A DNA stretch of 64,000 bases from Mugil cephalus (GCF_022458985.1 NC_061772.1:4885501-4949500); one strand, 5' to 3'. Positions 22,806-34,558 are shown, counted from the stretch's first letter. The notes: generated by a model from the letters alone, not told the origin. Program-made: numbers and translations.

Positions 22806-24697
22806 ATGGCTTACACGTGCGTTTCCAGGTTATCTGCTCTGGCTCTGCTGCTGCTGTCCGCCTGCTGCTGGGCTCAGAGTGAGGTAGAGTCACAGTGAGA
22901 TCATGTTGCTACAGAAAGCTGTTATTTAAGAGTTGACTTTTTAAGCTCCTTCTGAGAGATATAGCTTGAGTCTCCATGATGCAAGTGGAATTTTTTATAC
23001 TTAAATTATTATTTATAATTTAGCATTTATTAGTTATCTGACCGTGGATATCTGTTAACATTCAGCTTTGTGATTTCATGTTGTTTGTCTGTATATGTTT
23101 CTAATATGTTTTGGTTTTCTCTCCTGGTCAAATGCTGAAGCTTCAGGCAGGTATGTAATTCTGCTGAGCTGGTCAGACCTACTAACATGCTCACAGTACT
23201 GAGGCTTGGTTAACGCTATACAGTGAAGTAAAATTGTGTTTTTGTGGATGTTTTTGAGCAGAGGACATTTCAGAGGAGCTTTCTGTTTCTGAGCTGCTGG
23301 AGAGAGCCAACCGTAATCTGAGTAAGTGTGAGTTGCTGCAGTCACTGTTTTTCTTTGTTGGCAGTTCCAAGGGTACTGAAGTTGCTGTACGATGTCTTTC
23401 AGTCCGTTCTGACGATGATCCCATCCTGACTGGAGGAGACATTGCCATCGACAGCGAGGCAGAGAAAAATGCCGACCCCTGCACCAGCAGAGGGTGCATG
23501 TGGGGCAAGTGGACTGACGGGAAGGTCTACATTCCTTATTACATCACCAATCACTTCTGTGAGTGTGACATTGACAACATTAGTGAATGTTAAGGGTTAA
23601 CAGGGACGTTTGAAAGAAAACTAAATTCTGTCACTTTTTAGATCTCAGTTATTAAGACATAAAACACATCCTGACCTAGTTCAACGTCTTGAATTTTGCT
23701 AAACCACTGGACTTTCCAGCCTCCCGTGAGAAGGCCATCATCACCCGTGGACTGGAGTCTTTCTCTTCCTTCTCCTGCATCCGCTTCAGGCCCTCTAGAA
23801 GCAGTGACCGCGACTGGTTGAGCATTGAGTCACAGAATGGGTAAAAACCGGTGATGAGTATCAGCTAAAAGTTGTCTTCAGACTCCAGTGCCTTTCAACT
23901 TATTCCTCATTCTCTCCAGCTGCTACTCCTATGTTGGACGTCGTGGTGGTAAGCAGGTGGTGTCTCTGGCCCGTCGTGGATGTCTTTACCATGGTACAGT
24001 CCAGCATGAGCTGCTCCACGCTCTGGGATTCAACCACGAGCAGACACGCTCAGACAGGGACAACCACATCAAAGTCTTGCTGCAGAACGTTCAGTCTGGT
24101 AATGCAGTTGTTTGTTTCTGCAACATTATAGATGGAATCAGATAAACTGCAGTGGAGTAGATTCACATTGAAAACACAGATGTGACTCCTGAAGCCCTTT
24201 TGGTCCAGGGTAAACAGCCTGAACTGAAGAAGTATGATCTTTGTCCTTTACTATTTTCTTTTCTTTTTAGGAATGGAGCACAACTTCAGGAAGATTGCCA
24301 CCCTCAACCAGGGCACTCCCTATGATTATAACTCCGTCATGCAGTACCACAAGTAAGATCAACTCATGTCACTTCTGCCCTTCTCTGTGTATATGCTGTG
24401 TGTCTGGATGTGGCATAGTTCATTCCAAATGTGTCCTGTGGTTCTGTTGTAGGTATGCCTTCTCCAAGAACAATCAGCCCACCATGGTCCCCATCCCCAA
24501 CGCCAATGTTTCCTTTGGCAATGCTAAGGAGATGAGCCGCACTGACATTGCCAGGCTCAACACGCTCTACAAGTGCTGTGAGTCCACATGAGTCCATTAT
24601 GGACATACAGTATACACACACACACACACACGGCTTCACACCCTGCTTGTACAGCTTGTCAACTTTGACTTATACTGTACTCTACACTTTTACAGAG
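22806..24697 (+). CDS. six-cysteine astacin metalloprotease, tandem copy 1 (hatching-enzyme/nephrosin-like)
   Basis: Predicted secreted zinc metalloprotease of 270 residues. Coding exons: 22806-22883 (signal peptide, [20 protein letters not shown]), 23141-23150 (10-nt microexon; 23147-23150 is an alternative), 23262-23321, 23403-23558, 23720-23840, 23920-24098, 24271-24352, 24453-24577 and 24696-24697. A noncoding exon ends at 22681. The propeptide holds [10 protein letters not shown] (switch Asp62). The mature enzyme starts [15 protein letters not shown]. The zinc site is [19 protein letters not shown] (His171, His175, His181; Glu172). The Met-turn reads SVMQYHK, with Gln where most astacins have His; Met225 and the zinc-interacting Tyr227 remain. 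Six mature cysteines end with LYKC. The stop codon TAG is formed across the last intron (T at 24577, AG at 24696-24697). If that intron were retained, the frame would run four codons further (CEST, then TGA). Phases match the minus-strand astacin exactly. Confidence 0.9.
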
Positions 24698-24808
24698 GAA
24701 GTTTGTCCGGATGTGCTACGATACAGATCAGAGGGGAGACTGAACAACCTGCAGGCCTCAACACATCAGCACAACGTTCAATCATCATCCCATGATGTTG
24801 CTCATAAG

Positions 24809-24814
24809 AATAAA
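24809..24814 (+). other. polyadenylation signal of astacin copy 1
   Basis: AATAAA lies 112 bases after the spliced stop. A second AATAAA occurs near 24846. Confidence 0.65.
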
Positions 24815-24952
24815 ACTGTGTTTTTTCATCCTCTGCTATCTGGAGAATAAAAATTTTACTGTATGCAAGTAAAGGAGCTCTTTTCGTTCTAGTTCTCATG
24901 GTCTAGAGGTGATGTGAAATTGGTTGACGAAATCCACATACAAAGAGAGGCA

Positions 24953-24992
24953 CACAAACATGTATGGGTTTTCACAAACATGTATGGGTTTT
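24953..24992 (+). repeat. 20-bp unit in two tandem copies
   Basis: CACAAACATGTATGGGTTTT occurs twice head to tail downstream of astacin copy 1. Confidence 0.9.
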
Positions 24993-25299
24993 ATTCATAT
25001 GGTGTTATTGGCCTAAATTATTTCAATTAATCTCATCTCTCATCTGACATGTATTAAACACTTAATAGGAACAATTTTAGGGACAGATACATTTATACCG
25101 CAAATTATAACCAAAACAACAGCCTTGCCCTTGCTGTTCTTCTCACCGTCACAACAGGGCTATCAGCAGCACTAGTCAAGCAAAAAGGATTCTAATGCCA
25201 GCCAATCACAACTCAAAGCAGTTGCTACCATCTAGTGGCGGAAACAAATTATGGAACCCCCTTTGCAACCAAGACAGCCCTCATGGCATGCAGTCTAAT

Positions 25300-25575
25300 A
25301 CATATTTGAAGGTGTGTTTGCATGTTCTCCCTGTGTCCGTGTGTACTCTGGGATTTCCTCCTACCTCCAAAGACATGCTCATTAGGCTGATTGGTGACTC
25401 TAAATTGACCGTAGGTGTAAGTGTGAGAGCGAGTGGTTGTTTGTCTCTGTGTTAGCCCTGTGAGAGGCTGGTGACCTGTTCAGGGTGTACCCCACCTCTT
25501 GCCCGATGACAGCTGGGATAGGCTCCAGCAACCCCTACAACCCTAGTGAGGATTAAGCTGTAGTAGAAGATGAGA
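25300..25575 (+). repeat. widespread teleost interspersed repeat (SINE-like)
   Basis: Carries the familiar order CATGTTCTCCCTGTGTCCGT, CCTCCAAAGACATGCTCATT, GACTCTAAATTGACCGTAGG, GGTGACCTGTTCAGGGTGTA and GATAGGCTCCAGCA, followed by a short GATGAGAT simple tail. No coding capacity. Confidence 0.75.
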
Positions 25576-25583
25576 TGAGATGA

Positions 25584-25640
25584 GACAACACTGCACATCA
25601 CCAAAGGAACACTATACCCACAGTGAAACATGGTGCCCTT
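25584..25640 (+). pseudogene. small Tc1-like transposase fragment
   Basis: ACTGCACATCACCAAAGGAA followed by CACTATACCCACAGTGAAAC encodes a TAHH-NTIPTVKH peptide, as in the central DDE part of Tc1 transposases (compare 21420-21470). The rest is lost. 25640-26490 shows nothing further that I recognise. Confidence 0.5.
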
Positions 25641-26490
25641 CTATCAATATGGTCCTCTTTGGCTGTTTTTTCCACCACTGTATCTGGTCTATATCTGGTT
25701 GGTTGGCCATCACCAGTTTATCATTCTATATCTGGAAGTCCCACAGGATCTTAGCTTGAACATTCTCCAACATCTTCTGAGGTGTTTTTATTTAAACCTG
25801 CACTAGGCACAGATGTTTCTGTATTCCAGGAACTTGGTTATGGCATTCCATGTACACCCTGACTGTTAGCTTCTTAAACCCCACTGTTTTGCAATGTCTC
25901 GGGAGAGTCAGACCTCTTCACACTGGGAGCCGAGTGGATAGAGTCTCCACCTTTATGCATCGGTGAAGAAGGCCACGCACCAACTTCACTTCCTGAGAAT
26001 GCTTTGCAAATATTAACTGAAACAGAAGCTCATGATGTCCTTCAGCTGCACCATCATAGTGTGTGTGCTTGCAATAAATGGCAGGTAGTACAGGTACACT
26101 TCCATTTGAGTTAAATGAGGTGAAGTTGTTTAACATTAGTATTTGCTTCATGTCCGCCATGCAAATTCTGTCCTCATGAGTCAAAACTTATCTGGTCTGA
26201 CTTGACTATGCTAAAGAATAAAAAGAGCTCAAAAACCTAAATTACAAAATATACAAAAACACATTCTAATCAGATTGTATCATCACGTCAGTTAAATGTC
26301 TGGGCTGTTGACCTGATCAGTTAAGTAGCTGAGAGGGTTGTTAATCACTTTTAGTTGCTTGGTGTTAATGAAATTAACAACTGGTCCACTAGAGGGGCAA
26401 CAATGAGTTGGCACCAAAAATAGGAATGTTTTTAGATTTAGAGGCCTTTGCCATTTTTTCCCTCTTCATTTTTTTGTTTTTTTAAGTTTT

Positions 26491-26600
26491 TGTGGTGCAT
26501 TGATTTACCCCCTTTTGGTTTACTATCTAGTAGTTGTTGCATGGTAACAATGTTCATGATTCATGTTAGTTGGATCTATGTGTAACCTGACCAGATTCGA
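26491..26600 (+). repeat. 5' LTR fragment of the Ty3/gypsy element
   Basis: Begins TGTGGTGCATTGATTTACCC and matches the start of the 3' LTR at 30305 through the segment ending TGACCTGACCAGATT; similarity fades after about 26605. Confidence 0.75.
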
Positions 26601-28142
26601 GGTGCGACGACTTATGAAGTTTGATGGTTGGTATTGGAATGTGCTTAAAAGCTTGTTTTATGGCTTTGCTTTATGGGCTCAGAAGTCTGCAAAGTAAACA
26701 AAAAAACCCTGTCCGTTATGTACTGTCCAGAGAAGTCCTCCCCCTCCTGTTGGGTCAGGAGAGAAATCAGATGTTCTCCTACAGGGTTGAGGTTGAAGGT
26801 TGGGGTTTGCATCCACGTTGTCATCTGAGGGAGGGCTTTCGTTCAATATATGTTGGACTGCACGTTTCTATTTGTTGTATCTGTTTGAATTTTCCCTCCA
26901 TTTTTTTCTTTGTTTCTGCAGCTGCCTGGGTGTCAAGTCTGCAGCTGCTGTTAGCAATCCCTTTGCCTTGCACTTCTGATATCTGTTAAAATATGAGATG
27001 TATCAGTAGGAGGAAATAGGAAAACTGCTATGAAACTACTTCTATAACTGAATTACTTCTGAGACGGCAACTTCTTTAGCTTACTACATACTTTACTGGC
27101 ACTGGAAGGACCTTTCCTGGCCTCATACTATTCTGTAATAGAATCTCCTATTCTCTTTCCTTATTTAGGCCTAACTTTCTCTTTCCTTTCTTCTATACTC
27201 CTCTAGGAGGTCTGGATTGCTATAAATCTTCTGACTATGTTGCTCCACACTAGCTCTTGATGCAGCCCTCTTTTGTACTTCCTTTTGCCCCTCATATTAG
27301 GGAATATTAGTTAGCATAAATGAACATAAGTAAGAAAAAACAATATAAAACTCTTTAATTTAAGTGTAATAAACAATAACATACAATAATAAAGTAAAAT
27401 GTATTATAAATTTATGTTTTTGTTTGTTTTTTTTTTTAAGAAATTGTTCAACACAATAATCCTATCTTTCATTACCGCCACAGGCCTCACATTACATTGT
27501 AATGTAAGCTACACATTGTTGTGGTAAGTCTTCCAGGTAACAGTCTTCAGGTGCCTGAAATGTGTTACTTAATAACTAAGTAAGTTACTAAGTAAGGTAC
27601 TTACCTTGTTTGTAGCTGCCGAAGGTAAACGATGCTCACAGCCAGTTTCTAGCTAGTTGCTAACGCAGTTTTCAAGAATGCCACCTCATTAAAAGTTTAG
27701 ACACTGTTGTTCACTAAGTCTGGTTAATGTTCAACGGATCGAGTAATATCTATTACACAATTTCACAAACACAATAGCAAATAGTACTCACCAAATCCCC
27801 ATCAGTCCTGTTAATGGCCGTGGCTATCGGTCCTATGTGCCGGTGTCGCGTCATGACCAATGGAGCGTAACCTGATTGACTAGACTTCGGATGAATGAGA
27901 CAGGGATCGATTGCTTCTCCTTGGTTACCTGGATGTTAAGTCTTGGGGTTGAATCTTTGAGGTTTTTGTGATATTGAGTTTATAAGGTAGATTTTTTTAA
28001 GTTGAATTTTATAGGGTGATTTTTTTATGTTGAAGTTTATGAGGTTGAATTTTTTGTGCTGTTGATTTTTTTATGTAAACTTAATTTATTTAGAAATTCA
28101 TACTCAAGCTCTGATGGTACAGAAAACCTTCCATAAAGACAG

Positions 28143-30047
28143 AGTATTTGCTCCTACCAGTGTTAGGTGCAGGAGCCTCTTGTATTGCTTTCACCTTTTC
28201 CAATGGAGGTTGAATGCCACGCTCATCCAGTATGTGACCCAAATACTCTCAGTTTTGCCAAACTCATACTTTGAGCATTTAACCTGTAGTCCATTTTCCT
28301 GCAAGTGTTGCAGGACTCTTTGAAAGTTGAGGAGGTGATCCTCCTCTGATTGTCCCATAATGAGAAGATCATCCAGAAAAATTACCACTGGTAAGTCTTT
28401 CATCATGTTTTCCATAATCCACTGGAAGATCTAGGGAGCAGAACTGATTCCAAAAGTAAGTCTGTTATACACAAACGGCCCTTAGTGGGTGTTGTTCGTA
28501 GGAACTCCAGGCTTTCTTGGGACTTTTAAACTATCATGGGAGATTTTTGCCCCAGTAGAGCACTGTGTCAGCACCACTGTACAGACTTCTTAGAGGAAAT
28601 GCAGTTTGAAAATGGACTGAGGCAGAACAGTGCTTTTGTGAAGTGCAAGGGGCTGTTGACAAGTGACCAAGTTTTAGTGCACTGTGATCTCAGTCTACCA
28701 CTCACTCTAGCTTGCGATACCTCTGCATGTGGCGTTGAAGCAGTGATACAACACACCATGTCAAATGGGGAGGAGAGACCAATAGCTTATGCTTCCCACA
28801 CATTGTTTCCTGCAAAAAATATTCTCAAATAGAGATGGAAGCTCTTGGATTGATTTATGGAGTAAAGAAATGACACCAGTATTTGTGGGGTAGACATTTT
28901 ACCTTAGTCACTGACCATGGCCCCCTTTTTGGTGGACAATCATACTGTGTAGCTTATGACTACAAGATTGTCTATCGTAAGTCAGAAGAGCACAATGTTG
29001 ATGGACTTTCCAGACACAGGAACTACTGCAGCATTGGCTACTGCCCACTCACTGCTTGCAGAACATCTACAAAAGGCCCTGCTCAATGCCACTTTGGTAA
29101 CCCGGATGACACGCACCAACAGTGAACTAGCCCATGTCTATAAGCATGTCATGGAAGGCTGGCCCAACGAAGTGGATAAAACATTGAAAGCGTTCTTCGC
29201 CATGAGAAATTAGTTATCTACAGATTAAACTGTCCTTTGGGGGACCAGAGTCATTGTGCCCTCAAAAATAAAGAAGCAGTGAGCACTCAGGGCGTATAGT
29301 GAAGACTAAAGCTCTTGCTCTTAAATTTGTGTGATGGCCAAATCTTGACTCAGATGTGAAGCAAATGTGTGAACAATGTGAAACATGCCAGCTGGAGCAC
29401 AAAAGGCCTTAGCATGTTCCACTAAACTCATGGGAATATCCAGATGAGTCCTGGAAAAGACTTCATTTAAACTTTGCTGGACCTTTCCTGAATAACATGT
29501 TCCTGATTGTGGTCGGTGCTTACACAGTGGTTGGAAGTATTTCGGATGTCACAAATCACTTTGCTCGCTACCGGGACAAAGCTGAGGTGACTGTTTGCCT
29601 CCAATGGATTGCCTGAGCAAATTGTAACAGACAAGGCCAGCACTTTCACTTCTGAGTAGTTCCAGACCTTTATTAAGCAAAATGTGATTCTACACACTAG
29701 TGCCCCAGGACATGTTATGTTAGATATGTTCAGACATTTGAAGCAGGTATGAAATAACTTGCCAACACTACCATGAACACTGATGACAGACTGTCCCCGT
29801 TCTTGTTGCAATGTCGAACCACACCAAACAGTCTCCAGCACGTTCTCACAAGGCTGGATTTTCTGAAGCCCTGCACCAATGAGACTGTGCACAAAAGACA
29901 GGACCAGCAGAAAAATCAATGTGACCGCCGTGCTGCTGATACATCATTTGACTCCACTGTGCAGTCACCAGAGCTCCAGGAGCCTGAACCTGTGGCTCTG
30001 AGGCGCTCAACACGAGTTAGCAAGCCACATAAGAGATTCACGCAATG
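28143..30047 (+). pseudogene. gypsy pol remnant: reverse transcriptase (inverted), RNase H and integrase
   Basis: On the minus strand, 28143-28490 holds the reverse-transcriptase palm and thumb (FGISSAP, IFLDDLLIMGQSEEDHLLNF, LEKVKAIQEAPAP). On the plus strand, the frame resumes at about 28505 with the next domain (a degraded LGLLNYYG, then LACDTSACGVEAVIQH and ERPIAYASHTL of RNase H, FTLVTDHGPL). The integrase follows at 29340-29660: a CEQCETCQLEHKRP zinc-finger part, then LNFAGPF where an Asp is expected. C-terminal sequence runs to the TGA at 30046. Many stops occur. The order shows that a piece of about 350 bp was inverted in place. Confidence 0.82.
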
Positions 30048-30304
30048 AGACTGTATACCTACACTGAGTACTGTGTGATGCAAATCAGAAATGATAAGAT
30101 CATAATAGTACATAATGTTATTGTGCGATTGATTGGAGTTCAATTAAAGCCATTTCTGGTTACTTGTCACCTCACAGTTGTTGTTCAATAACTGAGAAAG
30201 GAAAAATTATGTTGTTAATATTCCAATGGTTCTTTCTTATGGATATGTGAATTTGTCTTGTAAAATAATTTGCATCAAGTGTTGTCAGTTAAAAGGGGAG
30301 ATAA

Positions 30305-30571
30305 TGTGGTGTATTGATTTACCACTAGTTTGGTTTACTATCTAGTCACTGCATGGTAACAATGTTCATGATCTATGTTAGTTGGATCTATGTGTGACCT
30401 GACCAGATTTAAGGTGCAGCGCGTTGCACATGTTGGTTGAAGCAGCATGGATCCGTAAAAAGCTAATCAACAGCATGTCCCTGTCTCTTTTATTAAAAGG
30501 GAACAGTTTTGCTAGCGTCAGTGTTGCTTCTGGTAGCATGAGGCGATACCTGGGCCCCACAGAGGTTACAC
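30305..30571 (+). repeat. 3' LTR of the Ty3/gypsy element
   Basis: Starts TGTGGTGTATTGATTTACCA just after a polypurine tract. The end is placed at a CA near 30571 (AGAGGTTACACA) and is approximate. Confidence 0.65.
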
Positions 30572-30574
30572 AAG

Positions 30575-31980
30575 CAGTCCTGTGATGGCACATCAATACA
30601 TGCCAGTGTTAGATGGTTTGCTGTGTTTCCCGGCTTTCTCAGAGCATTCTTTCACACTTTTGCATACATCCACTTTTGTATCTTTTATGTGCCCTCTTTA
30701 TACTGTTTATATATCTTTTCTTTACCATTCACCTGTACTGGACATTCCTCTCTTTTTTCTATATGATCAGCCCACACTTGTGGTGTTCCCCCATTGGTTG
30801 TTTCCATTTAAAATTACTTTTTTTTTTACGTCATTCATTATTTAAATTGTCCTTTGCAGTGTGTTTATTGATAACCTGATGAAGGCCACGAGCTGAAAGG
30901 CATCGTTCTAATAATATTGTTATTTCATGTTCTTCCAGAGCTGCTGGAGTCTTGACCTTCTTCCTGGTGCATGACGATGCCCAACGTTGTGTGATGACGC
31001 TATGCAGGTAATGTAATCATTTGATACATTGACTGCTTTGGGACATCATATTTTGGTACATACATTTTTCCCATTGAGAGTTGATATGTTTAATCCTGGA
31101 TTTAATTCTTTGATTTTTTTGAACAGCGTATAAGTAATGAACTACTGATGAACTACTCACTGTACCACTACCACATAGGACGTGGTTTCAGCAGCACTGC
31201 TTATGGGCAACAGTGATATTGCAGATTGATTAAAACATAATGACCTAAAGGAAAAAAATATACTGTGAGCAATGTTTACATTGTCAGTGTCCCTGATTTC
31301 AGGCTTTTTAGTAAAAATGTCATGTTTTCTTATTCTTAGTAATCTCAGTTTACAGCTGAAAGTGCTTTGGTAAAAGCACTGAAGGACCTTATTCTCCTAC
31401 AAACAAACTTTATTTCACACAGAATTTGAGTCCTAGTCAGTCAGGTTTGCAAGTTTCCTACTAGTCAAGTTTAGTCTACATGGACTCCCAGACATTTGTA
31501 GTTATCCACAATTTCGAGTACCCACTACCCATGATACAGATTAGATGGTGCAAAGTTAGATTGTATTCTATATACCTTATGTGCTGTACTCATCTTTTTA
31601 ACCTTGACTTATACAGTCCACTACAGATGAGTCATTAGAGAACTTCTGCAGGTGGCAGCACTGTGAACATGTGTGTCTGAAGCCTGATGTGTACATTTGA
31701 ACAAAACGAGCCACACTGTCACACATGGTAAAAAACAGACTTAACTCTTTTCCTTTTTGCAGGTTTGTATTTAGTAGTATCAATCATTGTTTTAGAGAAG
31801 CTGACAATCAATAGTCCTGTTGCCGGATGCAAAGATATCGTTGTGACAGTCAAATGAGTGTTACTATACAGTACAGTTGTATTAAATATCCACAGTGGTG
31901 CATGCAGTATACCTGGCATGCATACATTTTTCTGTAAGCATGCCAAGTTTCTATGGCTCATTATAATCATCTACAGGTTG
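30575..31980. other. intergenic, nothing firmly recognised
   Basis: Contains a motif CCTGATGAAGGCCACGAGCTGAAAGG at about 30877-30902 that recurs in dispersed fish repeats, and otherwise AT-rich sequence without a credible gene. Confidence 0.4.
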
Positions 31981-32353
31981 CACTGAATTTCAACAAGCAG
32001 CATCCCTCCTGTTACTATTAAAAGTGGAAATGAAAAATAAATGAGGATTAAATAAGAAAAATGCAAGCTCCCCAATAACACTGGATTTATCTTTCATGTT
32101 TAATTTATTTAGATGAGTGCCTATCTATTCTTCAGGCATGCTGTGCCACTATGATACTTTGGGAAACAGTGCACCTACATTGTTTCCACACTCCAAACAC
32201 ACACCAAGTGTCATTTTCCCACACATACACTCAAGGTATGAGGATCTTTGAAATATATGTGCCTGCACCATACGTGACCGATAAGCCTCTAAATTTAGCT
32301 GATTCCATTGGTTTTCACCGTACTCAGACAATCCATATATGGTAGACCTGACA

Positions 32354-32361
32354 TATATAAA
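32354..32361 (+). promoter_or_regulatory. TATA box of astacin copy 2
   Basis: TATATAAA lies in the same context as in copy 1; the roughly 200 bases upstream are nearly identical in both copies. Confidence 0.7.
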
Positions 32362-32521
32362 CCCTGCAGTTAGACCTCTACTCCACAGGTCCACAAGGTG
32401 AGTCCAGCTGCAGAATGCAGGGGAGTGTGAACTAAATATACGAAGATGAACCTGTTTTTGTATCTCTGCTCTGAGTGAAGGCTCTGTCTAATTCCAGTTT
32501 GTATCCTGCAGGTCTGCTGAG

Positions 32522-34324
32522 ATGGCTTACACGTGCGTTTCCAGGTTATCTGCTCTGGCTCTGCTGCTGCTGTCCGCCTGCTGCTGGGCTCAGAGTGAGG
32601 TAGAGTCACAGTGAGATCATGTTGCTACAGAAAGCTGTTATTTAAGAGTTGACTTTTTAAGCTCCTTCTGAGAGATATAGCTTGAGTCTCCATGATGCAA
32701 GTGGATTTTTTTATACTTAAATTATTATTTATAATTTAGCATTTATTAGTTATCTGACCGTGGATATCTGTTAACATTCAGCTTTGTGATTTCATGTTGT
32801 TTGTCTGTATATGTTTCTAATATGTTTTGGTTTTCTCTCCTGGTCAAATGCTGAAGCTTCAGGCAGGTATGTAATTTGCTGAGCTGGTCAGACCTACTAA
32901 CATGCTCACAGTACTGAGGCTTGGTTAACGCTATACAGTGAAGTAAAATTGTGTTTTTGTGGATGTTTTTGAGCAGAGGACATTTCAGAGGAGCTTTCTG
33001 TTTCTGAGCTGCTGGAGAGAGCCAACCGTAATCTGAGTAAGTGTGAGTTGCTGCAGTCACTGTTTTTCTTTGTTGGCAGTTCCAAGAGTATGAATTTGCT
33101 GTACGATGTCTTTCAGTCCGTTCTGACGATGATCCCATCCTGACTGGAGGAGACATTGCCATCGACAGCGAGGCAGAGAAAAATGCCGACCCCTGCACCA
33201 GCAGAGGGTGCATGTGGGGCAAGTGGACTGACGGGAAGGTCTACATTCCTTATTACATCACCAATCACTTCTGTGAGTGTGACATTGACAACATTAGTGA
33301 ATGTTAAGGGTTAACAGGGACGTTTGAAAGAAAACTAAATTCTGTCACTTTTTAGATCTCAGTTATTAAGACATAAAACACATCCTGACCTAGTTCAACG
33401 TCTTGAATTTTTGACTAAACCATGGACTTTTCCAGCCTCCCGTGAGAAGGCCATCATCACCCGTGGACTGGAGTCTTTCTCTTCCTTCTCCTGCATCCGC
33501 TTCAGGCCCTCAAGAAGCAGTGACCGCGACTGGTTGAGCATTGAGTCACAGAATGGGTAAAAACCGGTGATGAGTATCAGCTAAAAGTTGTCTTCAGACT
33601 CCAGTGCCTTTCAACTTATTCCTCATTCTCTCCAGCTGCTACTCCTATGTTGGACGTCGTGGTGGTAAGCAGGTGGTGTCTCTGGCCCGTCGTGGATGTC
33701 TTTACCATGGTACAGTCCAGCATGAGCTGCTCCACGCTCTGGGATTCAACCACGAGCAGACACGCTCAGACAGGGACAACCACATCAAAGTCTTGCTGCA
33801 GAACGTTCAGTCTGGTAATGCAGTTGTTTGTTTCTGCAACATTATAGATGGAATCAGATAAACTTCAGAGGAGTAGATTCATATTGAAAACACAGATGTG
33901 ACTCCTGAAGTCCTTTTGTTCCAGGGTAAACAGCCTGAACTGAAGAAGTATGATCTTTGTCCTTTACTATTTTATTTTCTTTTTAGGAAAGGAGCACAAC
34001 TTCAGGAAGATTGCCACCCTCAACCAGGGCACTCCCTATGATTATAACTCCGTCATGCAGTACCACAAGTAAGATCAACTCATGCCACTTCAGCCCTTCT
34101 CTGTGTATATGCTGTGTGTCTGGATGTGGCATAGTTCATTCTAAATGTGTCCTCTGGTTCTGTTGTAGGTATGCCTTCTCCAAGAACAATAAGCCCACCA
34201 TGGTCCCCATCCCCAACGCCAATGTTTCCTTTGGCAGTGCTAAGGAGATGAGCCGCACTGACATTGCCAGGCTCAACACACTCTACAAGTGCTGTGAGTC
34301 CACATGAGTCCATTATGGACATAC

Positions 34325-34395
<71 letters not shown>

Positions 34396-34441
34396 CTTGT
34401 GATCCACTTTGACCAATACTGTACTCTACACTTTTACAGAG
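32522..34441 (+). CDS. six-cysteine astacin metalloprotease, tandem copy 2
   Basis: Predicted secreted zinc metalloprotease of 270 residues, the near-identical sister of the gene at 22806. Exons: 32522-32599, 32857-32866, 32977-33036, 33117-33272, 33436-33556, 33636-33814, 33987-34068, 34169-34293 and 34440-34441. All motifs of copy 1 are kept: [48 protein letters not shown] and LYKC. Protein differences I can see all lie after the zinc site: Met203 to Lys (SGKEHNF), Gln to Lys in KNNKPTMV, and Asn to Ser in FGSAKE. The stop is again split by an intron (T at 34293, AG at 34440-34441). No disabling change is seen, so both copies look functional. The shared promoter predicts shared expression. 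Confidence 0.9.
34329..34391. repeat. (CA)n microsatellite in the last intron of astacin copy 2
   Basis: About 31 CA units, compared with about 8 at the equivalent place in copy 1 (24615-24630). Confidence 0.95.
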
Positions 34442-34552
34442 GAAGTCTGTCCAGATGTGCTACGATACAGATCAGAGGGGAGACTGAACAACCTGCAGAC
34501 CTCAACACATCAGCACAAGGTTCAATCATCATCCCATGATGTTGCTCATTAG

Positions 34553-34558
34553 AATAAA
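34553..34558 (+). other. polyadenylation signal of astacin copy 2
   Basis: AATAAA lies 112 bases after the spliced stop, as in copy 1. Confidence 0.65.

Larger units (their letters stand above)
22331..24830 (+). repeat. duplicated astacin block, copy 1 (copy 2 at 31981-34565)
   Basis: From GAATTTCAA-AAGCAG upstream of the promoter to the polyadenylation signal, the sequence is almost identical to 31981-34565 in direct orientation, exons and introns alike. Main differences are a few single-base changes, small indels and the length of the CA repeat in the last intron. The most upstream 100 bases are more diverged. Confidence 0.93.
26491..30571 (+). mobile_element. degraded Ty3/gypsy-type LTR retrotransposon with an inverted internal segment
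   Basis: LTRs at both ends start TGTGGTG (26491 and 30305). A purine tract AAAAGGGGAGATAA directly precedes the 3' LTR. Between them lies a broken pol gene (28143-30047). The part 26600-28140 shows no recognisable gag or protease, only AT-rich sequence and a T-rich near-tandem stretch at about 27960-28075. The element sits between the two astacin copies. Confidence 0.8.

Noticed and set aside
26621-26989. 122-codon open frame on the plus strand
   Set aside because: It has no recognisable domain, lies inside the decayed LTR element and shows no codon or splice support.
30877-30902. CTGATGA...GAAA pattern resembling a hammerhead ribozyme core
   Set aside because: Stem II pairs poorly and I find no matching stem III or cleavage site nearby; the motif also recurs in ordinary fish repeats.
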